DNA of 64,000 nt from Bog-473 sp963745175. GTDB lineage: Bacteria > Actinomycetota > Acidimicrobiia > Acidimicrobiales > RAAP-2. Under the pieces are notes generated by a model. It had not been told where the DNA came from and ran no database searches. It was given only the letters and a program-made list of their open reading frames with translations. Shown in pieces: positions 8,734-18,157 of this stretch; the first letter of the stretch is position 1, and every line of letters begins with the position of its first letter. The stretch is from positions 186,001 through 250,000 of the forward strand of contig CAVUWK010000008.1 of NCBI GenBank assembly GCA_963745175.1. Direction: 5' to 3'. The position numbers and the translations under genes were made by a program.

Positions 8734-9601
8734 TCAGCCGGCAGGGCCGTTGGGGAACTTGAGCAGCGACCCGGCGTCGACCCGGATCTGTTGACCCGTG
8801 ATGTAACGGGACTCGTCGCTGGCGAGGAAAAGCGCCAGATTGGCGATGTCCTCTGGCTCGACGTACGGGATGGGCATCGCCTGGAAGAAGTTGAAGGCGG
8901 GCTCCGCGTCGTCTCTGGTCGGGTTCTCCAGGTCGGGACGGAAGATCTTGTAGAGCCCGTCGTTGTGCAGCAGATGGGTGTTGCAGTTGGTGGGATGGAT
9001 AGTGTTGACCCGGATGAACCGGGACGCCAGATGCCGGGCCATCTGCTCGCTGTAGCCGACGAGGGTCCGCTTCGACCATCCGTACCCGTCGCCGCCGGGT
9101 CCCATCACCGGGTTGTCGGTGGTTCCGGACATCAGGCCCGCAGTGGAGCCTGTGACGATGATGGAGGCGCCGTCGCGCGAGATGAGGAAGGGCAACGGCG
9201 ACGGTGTTCATCACGCCGAGAAGGTCGACGTCGGTGGCATCGACGAAATCGGAGGCATGGGGATCCCCCAGCGCCATGGGCAAGATGCCGGCATTGGCCA
9301 CGACGACGTCCAGCCGTGCAAGGTCCGTGATGCCCGCCTCGAGCGCGTCGCGAAGTTCGGAGCGCTCCCGCACGTCCGCCTGGCGGGCGACGATGCGGCG
9401 ATCGAGCTCCTTGACCAGTCGCTCGGTCTCCGCCAGGTCTTCGGGCGTGGCCAGGGGGTAGTTGTTCGACTCGATCTGACGGCAGATGTCGACCGCAATG
9501 ATGTCAGCGCCCTCCGACGCCATCCGGACAGCATGAGCCCGACCTTGTCCTCGCGCCGCCCCGGTGATGAAGGCGACCTTTCCTTCTAACCGTCCAGCCA
9601 T
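8734..9601 (-). pseudogene. Short-chain dehydrogenase/reductase, frameshifted
   Basis: NAD(P)-dependent SDR of the mycofactocin-associated or carveol-dehydrogenase-like type, judged by the long insert after the first strand. The first frame, ATG 9601 with GGGAGGAA just upstream, gives the cofactor motif VAFITGAARGQGRAHAVRMA and the NAG motif VVVANAGILPMA, then loses homology after MNTVAVALPH. The second frame resumes as PFLISRDGASIIVTGSTAG and carries the catalytic YGWSKRTLV (Tyr and Lys) to the stop at 8734. Removing one T from the GTTG at about 9197 joins them as NTVAVPFLISRDGAS. The protein would be about 288 residues. Either a sequencing indel or a recent inactivation. Confidence 0.85.
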
Positions 9602-9641
9602 GTTTCCTCCCGGTGGATCAAGTATGGAACGTGTCGGTTCG

Positions 9642-10406
9642 TCAAAAGCTGCGGCAATACACGGTGTCCATCTTCTGGGTTCGAGGCCGGGTCACGATGA
9701 AGAGGTGGACGTCCCCGATCGCCTGTACCTCCTGACCACCGTTGCGGCCGAGCGCCTCGGACAGCAAGCCCGACTTCATCCACAGGTCGAGTGCCGCCGC
9801 ACCGTGCTCGGGATCCCATTCCCAGTCCGTCGACCCATTTCCGGCACCGTTGGCCCCGCCCTGGATCACCGTCGTGACCCGGATGTCGTCGTCGCGAACC
9901 TCCTGCGCCAGGACGAGTGCAAACGCCTCGAGAGCCGCCTTCGTTGCGACGTACATCGACAGCATGGGAAAGGGATGCAGCGTCGACTCGCTCGACGTGT
10001 TGACGATGTCGCCTCCACCGGCGGCCCGCAACAGCGGGATGGCCGCCCGGCAGGTGTACACGGGGCCGGCAAAGTTGGTGCGCATCTGCTGCTCGATATC
10101 GAGATCACTGAGCAACTCGACGCGGCACGGGCGGTAGACGGCCGCGTTGTTGACGAGGATGTCGACCCGACCGAAGCGGTCGCCAACCTCGTCGAAGGTC
10201 CGGCCGACGCTGTCCGGGTCAGCCACGTCGGTGACGAAGGGTATGGCTCCGGGGCCCAGGTCTGTCGCCGTCCGCTCGAGACGCTCGCCACCACGGGCCA
10301 GGAGCAGGACGGTGGCACCCTCCTCCACGAATCGACGCGCGATCCCGAGACCCGACCCGCTCGAGGCGCCGGTGACGACCGCTACCTTCCCTTCGAGTGC
10401 CCCCAC
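9642..10406 (-). CDS. Short-chain dehydrogenase/reductase
   Basis: Intact classical SDR, 254 residues. The Rossmann motif is VAVVTGASSGSGLGIARRF, the central NNAAVYRP corresponds to the NNAG motif, the catalytic serines are in DIVNTSSES, and Tyr-x-x-x-Lys is in SMYVATKAALEAFAL. Oxidises or reduces an alcohol/ketone with NAD(P)H. GTG start at 10406, 9 bases after the ALDH stop, so very likely translated from the same mRNA. The C-terminal tail (VTRPRTQKMDTVYCRSF) lacks the usual TG-rich substrate loop ending, so its substrate class cannot be called. Confidence 0.93.
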   Translation of the reverse strand: MGALEGKVAVVTGASSGSGLGIARRFVEEGATVLLLARGGERLERTATDLGPGAIPFVTDVADPDSVGRTFDEVGDRFGRVDILVNNAAVYRPCRVELLSDLDIEQQMRTNFAGPVYTCRAAIPLLRAAGGGDIVNTSSESTLHPFPMLSMYVATKAALEAFALVLAQEVRDDDIRVTTVIQGGANGAGNGSTDWEWDPEHGAAALDLWMKSGLLSEALGRNGGQEVQAIGDVHLFIVTRPRTQKMDTVYCRSF

Positions 10407-10415
10407 TTTTTCCGG

Positions 10416-11935
10416 TCAGCCCCAGGCCAGGTTCTTGATCTCGGTGAAGTCCTCCAGCCCGTGGCGACCCCACTCGCGGCCGAGTCCCGACTGCTTGTAG
10501 CCGCCGAAGGCGCCGCTCTGGCCGATGCCCTTGAACTCGGATCCCCACCCCGGGCCCTGCCCGCCACCCGGACCGACGTCGGGAAGCGGTTCGGAGCCGA
10601 CCTTCTGCACCGTCACGAGGCCGGCCCTGATCTGGCGAGCGACGTTGAAGCCCCGGGAGTCCGACGTGGACACGACCCCACCTCCCAGGCCGTAGATGGA
10701 GTCGTTGGCCAGACGCACGGCGTCCTCGTCCTCGCCCGAGTACGGCACCACGGTGAGGACGGGACCGAAGATCTCCTCCTGTGCGATGCGCAGGTCATTG
10801 GTGCTCACGAAGACGGTCGGCTCGTAGTAGTAGCCCTTCTCGATCCCATCGGGCCGCTTCCCGCCGCAGAGCAACTCGGCGCCCTGCTCGAGCCCGGAGG
10901 CCACGTAACCCTCCACGCGCTGGCGCTGCTGCTCGCGGATCAGGGGCCCCAGCACGGTGCTCTCGTTGCGGGGGTCCCCGATCGTGATCATCGGACGCAT
11001 CGCGTCGAGCCCTTCCTTGTACGCGTCGAGGAGATGCTCGGGAAGCAGCAGGCGGGTGTGCAGCACACAACCCTGGCCGCAGTGCATGAGCACCTGCCCG
11101 AAGCCGACCGACCGGGCGTAGTCCTCACCCACGTCGCCCAACACCACCGTCGCGCTCTTCCCGCCGAGCTCGAGCTGGACCCGCTTCACGGTCGCTGAAG
11201 CCGACGCCATGATGCGACGCCCGGTTGCGGTGGATCCCGTGAAGGTAACCATGTCGACCATCGGATTCGACGTCAGCTCGTCCCCGACTTCACCGTGCCC
11301 GGTGATGACGTTGAGCACGCCCGGCGGAATGCCGGCCTCGGCGGCGACCTCGGCGATGAGCATGGCGTCGAGGGGAGTCCAGGGGTGCGGCTTGAGGACC
11401 ACCGTGCAGCCGACGGCGAGCGCGGGCGCCACCTTCACCACGTTCAGCATGAAGGGAAAGTTGAAGGGAGTGATCGCCGCCACCACGCCGATGGGTTCGC
11501 GGACGATGGCACTGCCGCCCATCCCGGTCGGCCCGCCCGTCGGGGCGCCGTTCTCGACCCAGGGGAACGAGTGCTCGACAAGGGAGGCGTTCGAACGGAG
11601 CATCCCGATTGACCCCGCTCCCTGCACGGCGTCGGTCAGGAAGCCGGTCGAGCCGGTCTCGGCGATGATCAGCTCCCGAGGTCGCCGGCACGTGACTCGA
11701 GGATCTCGGCCATCGTCGTCAGCCGGGCGGCCCGCTCGGACGGCTTCATGTACGGCCACGGTCCTTCGTCGAAGGCACGCCGGGCGGCCTCTATGGCACG
11801 CACGGCCGACTTCGTCGTGGCCTCGGGAACGGATCCGATCACCTCCTCGGTGGCGGGATCGACGACGTCGATGGAGCCCTCCGCCCCCTCGGAGGTCCAC
11901 TTGCCGTCAATGAACAGCTCGTAATTCCAGCTCAT
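10416..11935 (-). pseudogene. Aldehyde dehydrogenase family protein, frameshifted
   Basis: NAD(P)-dependent aldehyde dehydrogenase, about 505 residues if repaired. The first 85 residues come from the frame starting ATG 11935 (MSWNYELFIDGKWTSEG ... AEILESRAGDL). The rest is in another frame and begins RELIIAETGSTGFLTDAVQ. Adding one C in GACCTCGGGAG near 11678 rejoins them (DLRELIIAE). The large frame has the Glu motif QLELGGKSATVVLGD, the nucleophile Cys in CGQGCVLHTRLLLP and EEIFGPVLTVVPY. The active site is thus complete. Lies inside the P450/SDR/CoA-transferase run, so it would oxidise a pathway aldehyde to the acid that CoA-transferase or FadD then activates (inference). Confidence 0.88.
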
Positions 11936-11977
11936 CTCGCTGCCTCCGTCCTTGGCTTCATGGTCGTCAGCCCTCGC

Positions 11978-13183
11978 TCACCCGAGTGTGCCGGACTGGC
12001 GCAACTCGGAGATGGCGTCCCAATCGTGCCCCAGTTCGAGCAGAATTTCCTCGGTGTGCTGGCCCAGCTCGGGAGCGGGACCGCCGGGTGTGGGTGGCAC
12101 GCCGCCGAACTGCATGGGGGGCGCGGGAAGCCGGAAGGTGGAGCCGTCGTGTGCGACGACTTCGGGCAGGTATCCGTTGGCTTCGACCTGCACGTGCCCG
12201 TGCACCTCGGGTGGCGTGAGGGCCGGTGCCCAGACACCGGTGAAGTCGGCCAGCTGCGTGCGCCAGTGCTCGAGCGACTGCGACACGAAGGTCGCCTCGA
12301 GCTCGGTGACACAGGCGGCGGCGTTCTTGGCTCGCACGACCATGTCGGAGAACCGCTCGTCTGCAACCAGCTCGGGTCGACCGATGGTCTCGCAGAGCTC
12401 GGCCCAGAACCGGTCGGCCTGCAGACAGACCAGGTAGAGCCAGCGACCGTCCGATGTCGGGTAGCTGTTCGTCAGCGGGTTCGGGGAACGGGTCCGGTCC
12501 GGCGCAGGCATCGACCCGACAAAGGGCCCCGCCATGATGTCGGGACTCAGCGTCCAGATGCCCACGCTGAGCAGCGACACGTCGACCTCCGTGGGGTCGC
12601 CCGTCCGCTCACGCTGGAACAGGGCCATGCCGATGGCTCCGGCGATCGTGTTCGCCCCTTGCAGGTCGAAGAACGCAGCCGGCTGGAACATCGGCTCCTC
12701 CCCCGGGCGCGTCATTTTGGCCGCCATTCCCGCCGACGCCCATCCGGCGGCGAGGTCGAATCCGCCGGTGTCCTTCATCGGGCCGCGGGCGCCCCACCCG
12801 TGGCCGCACACGTAGATGATCTGCGGGTTGGCTCCGCGGAGATCATCCAGCTCGATCCCGAGCTTCCTTCGCACCCCCGGTAGGTAGCTGGTGAGGAAGA
12901 CGTCGGCCGTGGCCGCCACTTCGAGGAGGAGGTCGCGGCCGCGCTCCGTCGCCAGGTCGATGGTCATCCCCCGCTTCCCCCGGTTGGGGATCTCGACGAA
13001 CGGGTTCGGTCCCGGTCTCTCCGCGCTTCCGAGCAGGTTCATCAGGCCGCGCTGGGGGTCGCCGTTTGGCGGCTCCACCTTGATCACGTCCGCGCCGAGA
13101 TCGGCCAGGGCTGCTCCGGCAGCCGGGACGAACGTCCACGCAGCGACTTCGAGCACGCGGACGCCTTCGAGCGGTCGGGTCAT
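11978..13183 (-). CDS. CaiB/BaiF (family III) CoA-transferase
   Basis: Full-length family III CoA-transferase of 401 residues in normal domain order: N-terminal VRVLEVAAWTFVPAAGAALA then GADVIKVEPPNGDP, the nucleotide-binding strand GKRGMTIDLATERGR, and the motif EVDVSLLSVGIW. The catalytic aspartate is expected near TGGFDLAAGWASAG. The C-terminal closing helix TEEILLELGHDWDAI is normal. It transfers CoA to a free acid from a donor acyl-CoA without ATP. Overlaps nothing; the amidohydrolase lies 6 nt upstream in the transcript. A close paralogue lies at 18158-19384. Confidence 0.94.
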   Translation of the reverse strand: MTRPLEGVRVLEVAAWTFVPAAGAALADLGADVIKVEPPNGDPQRGLMNLLGSAERPGPNPFVEIPNRGKRGMTIDLATERGRDLLLEVAATADVFLTSYLPGVRRKLGIELDDLRGANPQIIYVCGHGWGARGPMKDTGGFDLAAGWASAGMAAKMTRPGEEPMFQPAAFFDLQGANTIAGAIGMALFQRERTGDPTEVDVSLLSVGIWTLSPDIMAGPFVGSMPAPDRTRSPNPLTNSYPTSDGRWLYLVCLQADRFWAELCETIGRPELVADERFSDMVVRAKNAAACVTELEATFVSQSLEHWRTQLADFTGVWAPALTPPEVHGHVQVEANGYLPEVVAHDGSTFRLPAPPMQFGGVPPTPGGPAPELGQHTEEILLELGHDWDAISELRQSGTLG

Positions 13184-13189
13184 GTCCGG

Positions 13190-14317
13190 CTATCTCCGAG
13201 GAAAGTTGAAGACGCGCCGGGCATTGTCCTCCGCGATCTTACGCGCCTCGTCATCGGGGACCTCGAAAAGGACGTCGGCCAGCATCTTCCGCGAGACCGG
13301 GAAGTTGCTGTCGCTGTGCGGGTAGTCACCTTCGAACATGATGTTGTCGACCCCGATGAGCTCACGTTCCTCAATTCCGGCGTTGTCGGCAATGAAACAC
13401 CCGAAGATGTGGTCGCGGAAGAGGTCCGACGGCCGCACGTCGGGATTGACGCCCGTGTACCAGCGGTGACGTTCCCACGTGTAGTCCAGACGCTCGAGCA
13501 CATACGGCATCCACCCGATGCCCCCTTCCGACAGCGCGACCCGAAGGCGCGGGAACTTGTGGAACACCGGCGAGAGCAACATGTCCACTGCCGTGAACTG
13601 CGAGTTCATGCCGAAGAGGGCGATGGCGACGGCGAAGTTGGCATCGGGGGCGGTCACCGGCGCGCCTCCACTCCCGAAGTGCAGGCACAGCGGCATGTCG
13701 GCTGCCTGGGCGGCGGCCAGGAACGGGTCCCAGCTGTTGCCGTGGTACGACGGCAGGCCCAGCCGGTGCGGCGCCTCGGTGAAGGTGATCGACTTGGCAC
13801 CCTTGGCCGCCGTGCGCTCCACTTCGGCCACGGATGCCGCCACGTCCCAGAAAGGGACCATCACCATCGGGATGAACCGATCCGGCGCGGCGGCGGACCA
13901 TTCGTCGAGGATGAAGTCGTTCCAGGCCACCACGCATGCGGCGGCGAGGTCCTTGTCGTCCGCCGAGAAGAAGGTCCCGCCGGCGAAACCGGGAAATGAA
14001 GGGAAGCACATCTGGGCGTGCACCCCGTCGAGGTCCATGTCGGCCAGGCGGGCGGTCACGTCGTAGCAGCCGGGCAACATCTCATCGAAGCGAACGGGGT
14101 CGACGCCGAAGTCTTTGGGATCCTTCCCCGCGACGGCATTGAGCCCGATGGTGGGGATGATCCTGCCTTCGAAGCTCCACGCCTGCTTCCCCCCCTCGAG
14201 CTCCACCATGCGCGGTCCGGCGTCGCGGTACTTGGCGGGCAGCCGGTCGAGCCATACCCGCTCGTGCTCGATGACGTGGTCGTCCACCGAGATCACCTGG
14301 ACATCCTCTTGCAGCAT
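13190..14317 (-). CDS. Amidohydrolase family protein (PF04909-like)
   Basis: TIM-barrel amidohydrolase of about 375 residues, of the ACMSD/decarboxylase-like branch common in actinobacterial catabolic islands. Metal-site features are VISVDDHVIEHERVW (DxH near the N-terminus), PLCLHFGSGG (barrel histidine) and FEGDYPHSDSNFP (late Asp-His). May act as hydrolase or decarboxylase; the product is not known. The open frame continues to a GTG at 14365, but the extra 16 residues look non-coding, and ATG 14317 sits directly before the conserved MLQEDVQVISVDDH. A 24-bp inverted repeat at 14355-14378 lies just upstream and may be the operator of this operon. Confidence 0.9.
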   Translation of the reverse strand: MLQEDVQVISVDDHVIEHERVWLDRLPAKYRDAGPRMVELEGGKQAWSFEGRIIPTIGLNAVAGKDPKDFGVDPVRFDEMLPGCYDVTARLADMDLDGVHAQMCFPSFPGFAGGTFFSADDKDLAAACVVAWNDFILDEWSAAAPDRFIPMVMVPFWDVAASVAEVERTAAKGAKSITFTEAPHRLGLPSYHGNSWDPFLAAAQAADMPLCLHFGSGGAPVTAPDANFAVAIALFGMNSQFTAVDMLLSPVFHKFPRLRVALSEGGIGWMPYVLERLDYTWERHRWYTGVNPDVRPSDLFRDHIFGCFIADNAGIEERELIGVDNIMFEGDYPHSDSNFPVSRKMLADVLFEVPDDEARKIAEDNARRVFNFPRR

Positions 14318-14354
14318 GCCGGAGCCCCCCGGGATTGGATCCTTCCGCGAGGGA

Positions 14355-14378
14355 AGAATCGTCACTTTCTGACAATCT
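14355..14378. promoter_or_regulatory. Inverted repeat, candidate TetR operator
   Basis: AGAATCGTCA and TGACAATCT face each other across the 5-base spacer CTTTC. The arms match at most positions (AGA-T-GTCA). The site lies 38 bases upstream of the amidohydrolase start and just downstream of a TetR gene, a usual operator location. Binding by that TetR is inferred. Confidence 0.45.
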
Positions 14379-14420
14379 AGGGCCAGAAGCGGAGCGTCGC
14401 AAGGGCCACTTACTCCCTGT

Positions 14421-15037
14421 TCACGGGTGGCCGCCGGCTCTCCTCTTGCGGACCAGGTCCGGAGCCACCGCCTCCGCCGCCTCGAAGATCTCCGGAAGCT
14501 CCAGGCCCGACCGGCCCCACAACTCGATGACCGCCATCTCGACTCCGACGATCATGCCGGCGAGCAGTCGCGGCTCGGGATCGTCGGTGCCGGCCCCGCC
14601 CTTTGACTTCGCGCAGTAGTCCATGACCGCCTCGGTGAGGGCGTGCACGCGCTCACCCTGACGCGTGCGTGGATCTCGGGCGCGTCAGCGGCGGCCCGTC
14701 GCCACAACGTGAGTAAGCGCACGTCTTGTGGGTCCTGCAGCGAATGCGAACGGATAAGCCGCCAGACCCTCCGGACGGGATCCGGGCTCGGCTCGAGCTC
14801 GGCGATCAGGCCGACGAGTGCCTGCAGCCCGCGACGGGTGAAGCCGAGGAGAAAGTCCTCTTTGGTGGGAAAGTACCGGAAGAGCGTCCGGGCCGAGACG
14901 CCGGCGGTCTCAGCGATCTCGTCCACGGTGACCTCTCGGTACCCATGCTTGGCGAAGAGCTTCCAGGCGATCTGCTCGTACTCAGCCAGGAGGAGGTTGC
15001 GTCTCCTGATCCAACCGGATTCTTCGGCGGGGGGCAC
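14421..15037 (-). pseudogene. TetR/AcrR family regulator, frameshifted
   Basis: TetR-family repressor, about 205 residues. The DNA-binding half is clear: EYEQIAWKLFAKHGYREVTV followed by the helix-turn-helix AETAGVSARTLFRYFPTKED. The ligand domain begins normally (RRGLQALVGLIAELEPSPDP, LLTLWRRAAADAPEIHARVR), then the frame fails near 14650. A second frame, ERVHALTEAVMDYCAKSKGG, completes the domain and stops at 14421. The join is a small indel in GTCAGGGTGAGCGCGTG. The start is uncertain: GTG 15037 is used because the codons before it look non-coding; a GTG at 15103 would overlap the thiolase-like gene. Likely controls the amidohydrolase-P450 run. Confidence 0.8.
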
Positions 15038-15081
15038 GACGGCGATTGTCGCGCATGCAACAGTGGCCGCCCCCACGGCGC

Positions 15082-16277
15082 CTACCGCGTCAACAGCATG
15101 CACCCGGCGATGGGACCGCCGCCGTTGGAGACGACGGCGACGTCATGCTTCCCGACCTGGCGCTCGCCGGCTTCGCCCCGGAGCTGCAGGCACGCCTCGT
15201 GCAGCACCCAGTTCCCGTGCATACGGCCTGCCGAGAGCTGACCCCCGTAGGTATTGAGCGGGAGCTCCCCGTCCAAGGCAATGCGAGCCGCGCCGTCCAC
15301 GAACGGCCCCGCCTCACCGTCGCCGCAGAACCCGAGCGCCTCCAGCCACGCGAGGGTGATGAACGTGAATCCGTCGTAGAGCTCGGCGATGTCCACGTCG
15401 CCCGGCTTGAGATCCGTGCGGCGCCACATCTCAGCCGCGGCATCGGTCGACGCCATCTTCGGGTAATCGACACGCTGGTCCCAGCCCCCAGTCCGGCCGA
15501 CCCGCCGCACGCCTCCACCCGCACGGGGTGGTCGCAGTCGGCTGCGGCATCAGCCGTCGAGACGACGAAGGCAACGGAGCCGTCGACGGGGACGTCGCAG
15601 TCCAACAACCCGAAGGGGTCCGAGATCATCCGCGCTGCGAGGTAGTCGTCCATGGAGAGCGGGTCACGGTAAGTCGCCCGGGGGTTGAACGCAGCGTTCC
15701 TCCGACTGTTGATCGCCAACCAGCCAAGTTGTTCCTTCGTTGTGCCGTACTGGTGCATGTGACGCCGGGCGTGAAGGGCGAGCCAATTGGCGGCTGAGTA
15801 CGCGTGCGCGGCGAGGAGTCGGGGCACGTCGGCCATCGGGCTCCCTCTCTCCTCCACCGGGGCAGACGGACGGCGGTTCGAGGGAGGGAGCGGCGGGGCC
15901 GGCGGGTCTCCGGACGCGGCGGGTTGGGGCATCACCGAGCCCCCCATCATGTTCACGGTCCGGTACACGAGGACATGGCGGGCCTTCCCGGTCGCGACGG
16001 CGTAAAAGGCGTTCACCACGGGGCTCAGAAGCCCCCATCGACCGACTGCTGAGCCGGTCCACGTGTGCCCGATCCCCAGGTGGGTCGCCGCGTCGGCGAC
16101 GGGGGTCTCGCCCATGGTGGCGATGCCGTCGATGTCGGACGGCGTGAGTCCGGCATCGGCGACCGCCGCCGCGGAGGATTCCGCGGTCAGCTCCAGACCT
16201 GCGATGCCCGTCTTGCGCCCGATGCGCGAGATCCCGATTCCCGAGATGATCGCTCCGTGCTCCACGATGTCGCTCAC
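15082..16277 (-). pseudogene. Thiolase-fold acyltransferase/aldolase-like protein, frameshifted
   Basis: SCP2-type thiolase-fold protein, about 398 residues. Frame one runs from 16277 (IISGIGISRIGRKTGIAGLE, then GIATMGETPVADAATHLGIG, VYRTVNMMGG) to VEACGGSAGLGAG. Frame two resumes at about 15495 as WDQRVDYPKMASTDAAAEMW and contains ELYDGFTFITLAWLEALGF, LNTYGGQLSAGRMHG and the C-terminal VVSNGGGPIAGCMLLTR. One G missing from the GGGGG run at about 15490 accounts for the shift. The partner DUF35 gene is divergent 24 nt away. In steroid catabolism, Ltp2-like thiolase proteins need such a DUF35 partner for retro-aldol side-chain cleavage, so an aldolase role is a fair inference. Confidence 0.87.
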
Positions 16278-16300
16278 GCGGCGAACCCTACAGTGGGCGG

Positions 16301-16720
16301 ATGACCGACATCGCTCCCCGGATCACACCCCAACTCGACGAGCTCAACCGACCGTTCTGGACGGGCGGTGCGACAGGCGTGCTCCGGATCACCCGTTGCC
16401 AATCGTGCCGGCGTTGGGTCTTCCCCCTGTCGGCCACGTGTGCCGAGTGTGGTGGCGCCACCGCGTACGAAGCCACCAGCGGACGGGGAACCGTCTTCAC
16501 CCACACCACGAACGCGCACCCCTACAACCCCGCGGTGCCGGTCCCGTACAACATCTCTGTCGTCGAGCTGGCGGACCAGGAAGGGCTCCGGTTCACGACC
16601 AACGTGGTGGATTGTCCGCCCGAGGACGTCAGCATCGGCATGCCGGTACGCGTCCAGTTCGAGCAACAGGGCGAGGTCTTCGTCCCGGTGTTCGTTCGCG
16701 ACCTCCAGGACGGCGAGTGA
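16301..16720 (+). CDS. DUF35 OB-fold / zinc-ribbon protein (ChsH2-like)
   Basis: Zn-ribbon plus OB-fold acyl-CoA-associated protein, 139 residues. The ribbon is CQSCRRWVFPLSATCAECG, with four cysteines in two CxxC pairs, followed by the OB-fold strand GRGTVFTHTTNAHPYNPAVP. DUF35 proteins partner thiolase-fold enzymes and supply part of the CoA site. The adjacent divergent gene is exactly such a thiolase-fold protein. ATG at 16301; only 23 bases separate the two starts, so their promoters must overlap. It ends 7 nt before the end of the convergent P450 gene. Confidence 0.92.
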   Translation: MTDIAPRITPQLDELNRPFWTGGATGVLRITRCQSCRRWVFPLSATCAECGGATAYEATSGRGTVFTHTTNAHPYNPAVPVPYNISVVELADQEGLRFTTNVVDCPPEDVSIGMPVRVQFEQQGEVFVPVFVRDLQDGE

Positions 16721-16727
16721 GACCGGC

Positions 16728-17945
16728 TCACACGTCCCAGCTGAGCTCCAGCCGGTCGATGCCATAGAGACCCCCACCGTGCTCGGTCACCTCAACCCCC
16801 TCGGTGAGCCGATAGTCGGGAATCACGCGGTGCCACTCCTCGAGCGCGACGCGCAGCTCTCGCCGGGCCAGGTGCGAGCCGAGGCATCGGTGCGGTCCGG
16901 AGCCGAAGGCGATGTGGTTGTTCTGCGCCCGGTCGATACGGACCGTGGCCGCGTCCTCGAAGCGGGCGGGGTCACGGGTGGCCCCGCTCAACGGCACGAA
17001 GACCATGTCGCCCGTCTTGAGCGGGCACCCGTGGAAGTCCGTGTCCTGCATCACCTTTCGTGCCGGCGCGACGAAGGCGAAGTAGCGGAGGAATTCCTCC
17101 ACCGCGGACGGGATGACCGAAGGATCCCCCGCCATCCGGGACCGATCGTCGGAGTGACCGGCCAGGTGCCAGAACGCGTAGGCGAGTTGGATGGACACGG
17201 TGTCGAGCCCGGCCATGAACATCAGCAGGCACCACGAGAGGAGGTCTTCCATCGGAATGGGCTTGCCGTCGATCGTCCAGGCCAGCGAGCTGGACAACAG
17301 GTCGTCCGACGGGTTGGCCCGCTTCTCTTCGATCAATTCGGAGAAGTACCCCATCACGGCCATCATGGCGTCGAAGGCCTGGGACTGCGATTGCTCGGGA
17401 TCGGCACCGGCCGAGGGGTGGAGGATCTGGTGCTCCCACGCCAGGAACTGCTCCAGGCCCTCGAGCGGTAGCCCCATCAACTCCATGAAGATGGTCGTCG
17501 GAAACCGCCAGGCGAAGTCGCGCAGGAAGTCGCAGTGCCCTCTGGCTGCGAACTGTGCGATGACGTCCACGCAGCGGGCCCGGACCTTGTCCTCCAGCCG
17601 CTCCATCACCCTCGGTGCGAAGTGCGGCGCCAGGAGCTGCCGCCACACCGTGTGCTCGGGCGGATCGAGCATCTCAGGAATCCATTTGTACGGCGGGTCG
17701 CTGTCCAGCACCGTCACGACGGTGCTCGAGAAGACGTCAGGCTGTTGCAGGGCGTCACGGATCACGTCCGCCCCGGCCATCACCCAGAACCCGTTCGCAT
17801 AGGTGCTCCGCATGAATGGGTACTCCGTGCGCAGCGCGTCGATCTCCTCCGCGTGCGAGAGCACAGGTCCCGTCGTCGCGCTGTTGAATTCGCGGACCGG
17901 GTAGGGGCATCCTCCCGCGTCCGCCGACGTCTGCCCGTTCGTCAT
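16728..17945 (-). CDS. Cytochrome P450
   Basis: Second soluble P450, 405 residues. Key features are the I-helix LLMFMAGLDTVSIQLAYAF, the ExxR helix AVEEFLRYFAFVAPARK and the haem loop AFGSGPHRCLGSHLARREL. The open frame continues 58 codons further upstream, but ATG 17945 has GGGAGG 5-10 nt before it and starts a plausible protein (MTNGQTSADAGGCPYPVREF), so I use it. Divergent from the CoA-transferase at 18158; the 212-base interval between them probably holds both promoters. Substrate unknown; only modestly similar to the P450 at 7509-8711. Confidence 0.95.
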   Translation of the reverse strand: MTNGQTSADAGGCPYPVREFNSATTGPVLSHAEEIDALRTEYPFMRSTYANGFWVMAGADVIRDALQQPDVFSSTVVTVLDSDPPYKWIPEMLDPPEHTVWRQLLAPHFAPRVMERLEDKVRARCVDVIAQFAARGHCDFLRDFAWRFPTTIFMELMGLPLEGLEQFLAWEHQILHPSAGADPEQSQSQAFDAMMAVMGYFSELIEEKRANPSDDLLSSSLAWTIDGKPIPMEDLLSWCLLMFMAGLDTVSIQLAYAFWHLAGHSDDRSRMAGDPSVIPSAVEEFLRYFAFVAPARKVMQDTDFHGCPLKTGDMVFVPLSGATRDPARFEDAATVRIDRAQNNHIAFGSGPHRCLGSHLARRELRVALEEWHRVIPDYRLTEGVEVTEHGGGLYGIDRLELSWDV

Positions 17946-18157
17946 CGCTGCCTCCCAAATCAGTACACTCTGTTGCGTAGTATTGACCCTGTCCCGACCC
18001 ACGTCCAAGCGGCCACGGCCGGCGGCCGAGGCGAACGGGAGAAGCGATGCCGGCCCGGCCGAGCCAACACCTTGGTTGGCGCACCGGGACCGCGTCAGCG
18101 AAGCTGCGTCACAGCACATCGCGGCCTCCGGGCAGGCACATAGGGGAGGAATTCACC

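Noticed and set aside
17946..18000. Operator-like sequence between P450 and CoA-transferase (TACACTCTGTTGCGTAGTA)
   Set aside because: The arms match at only a few positions, so it is too weak to list as a feature.
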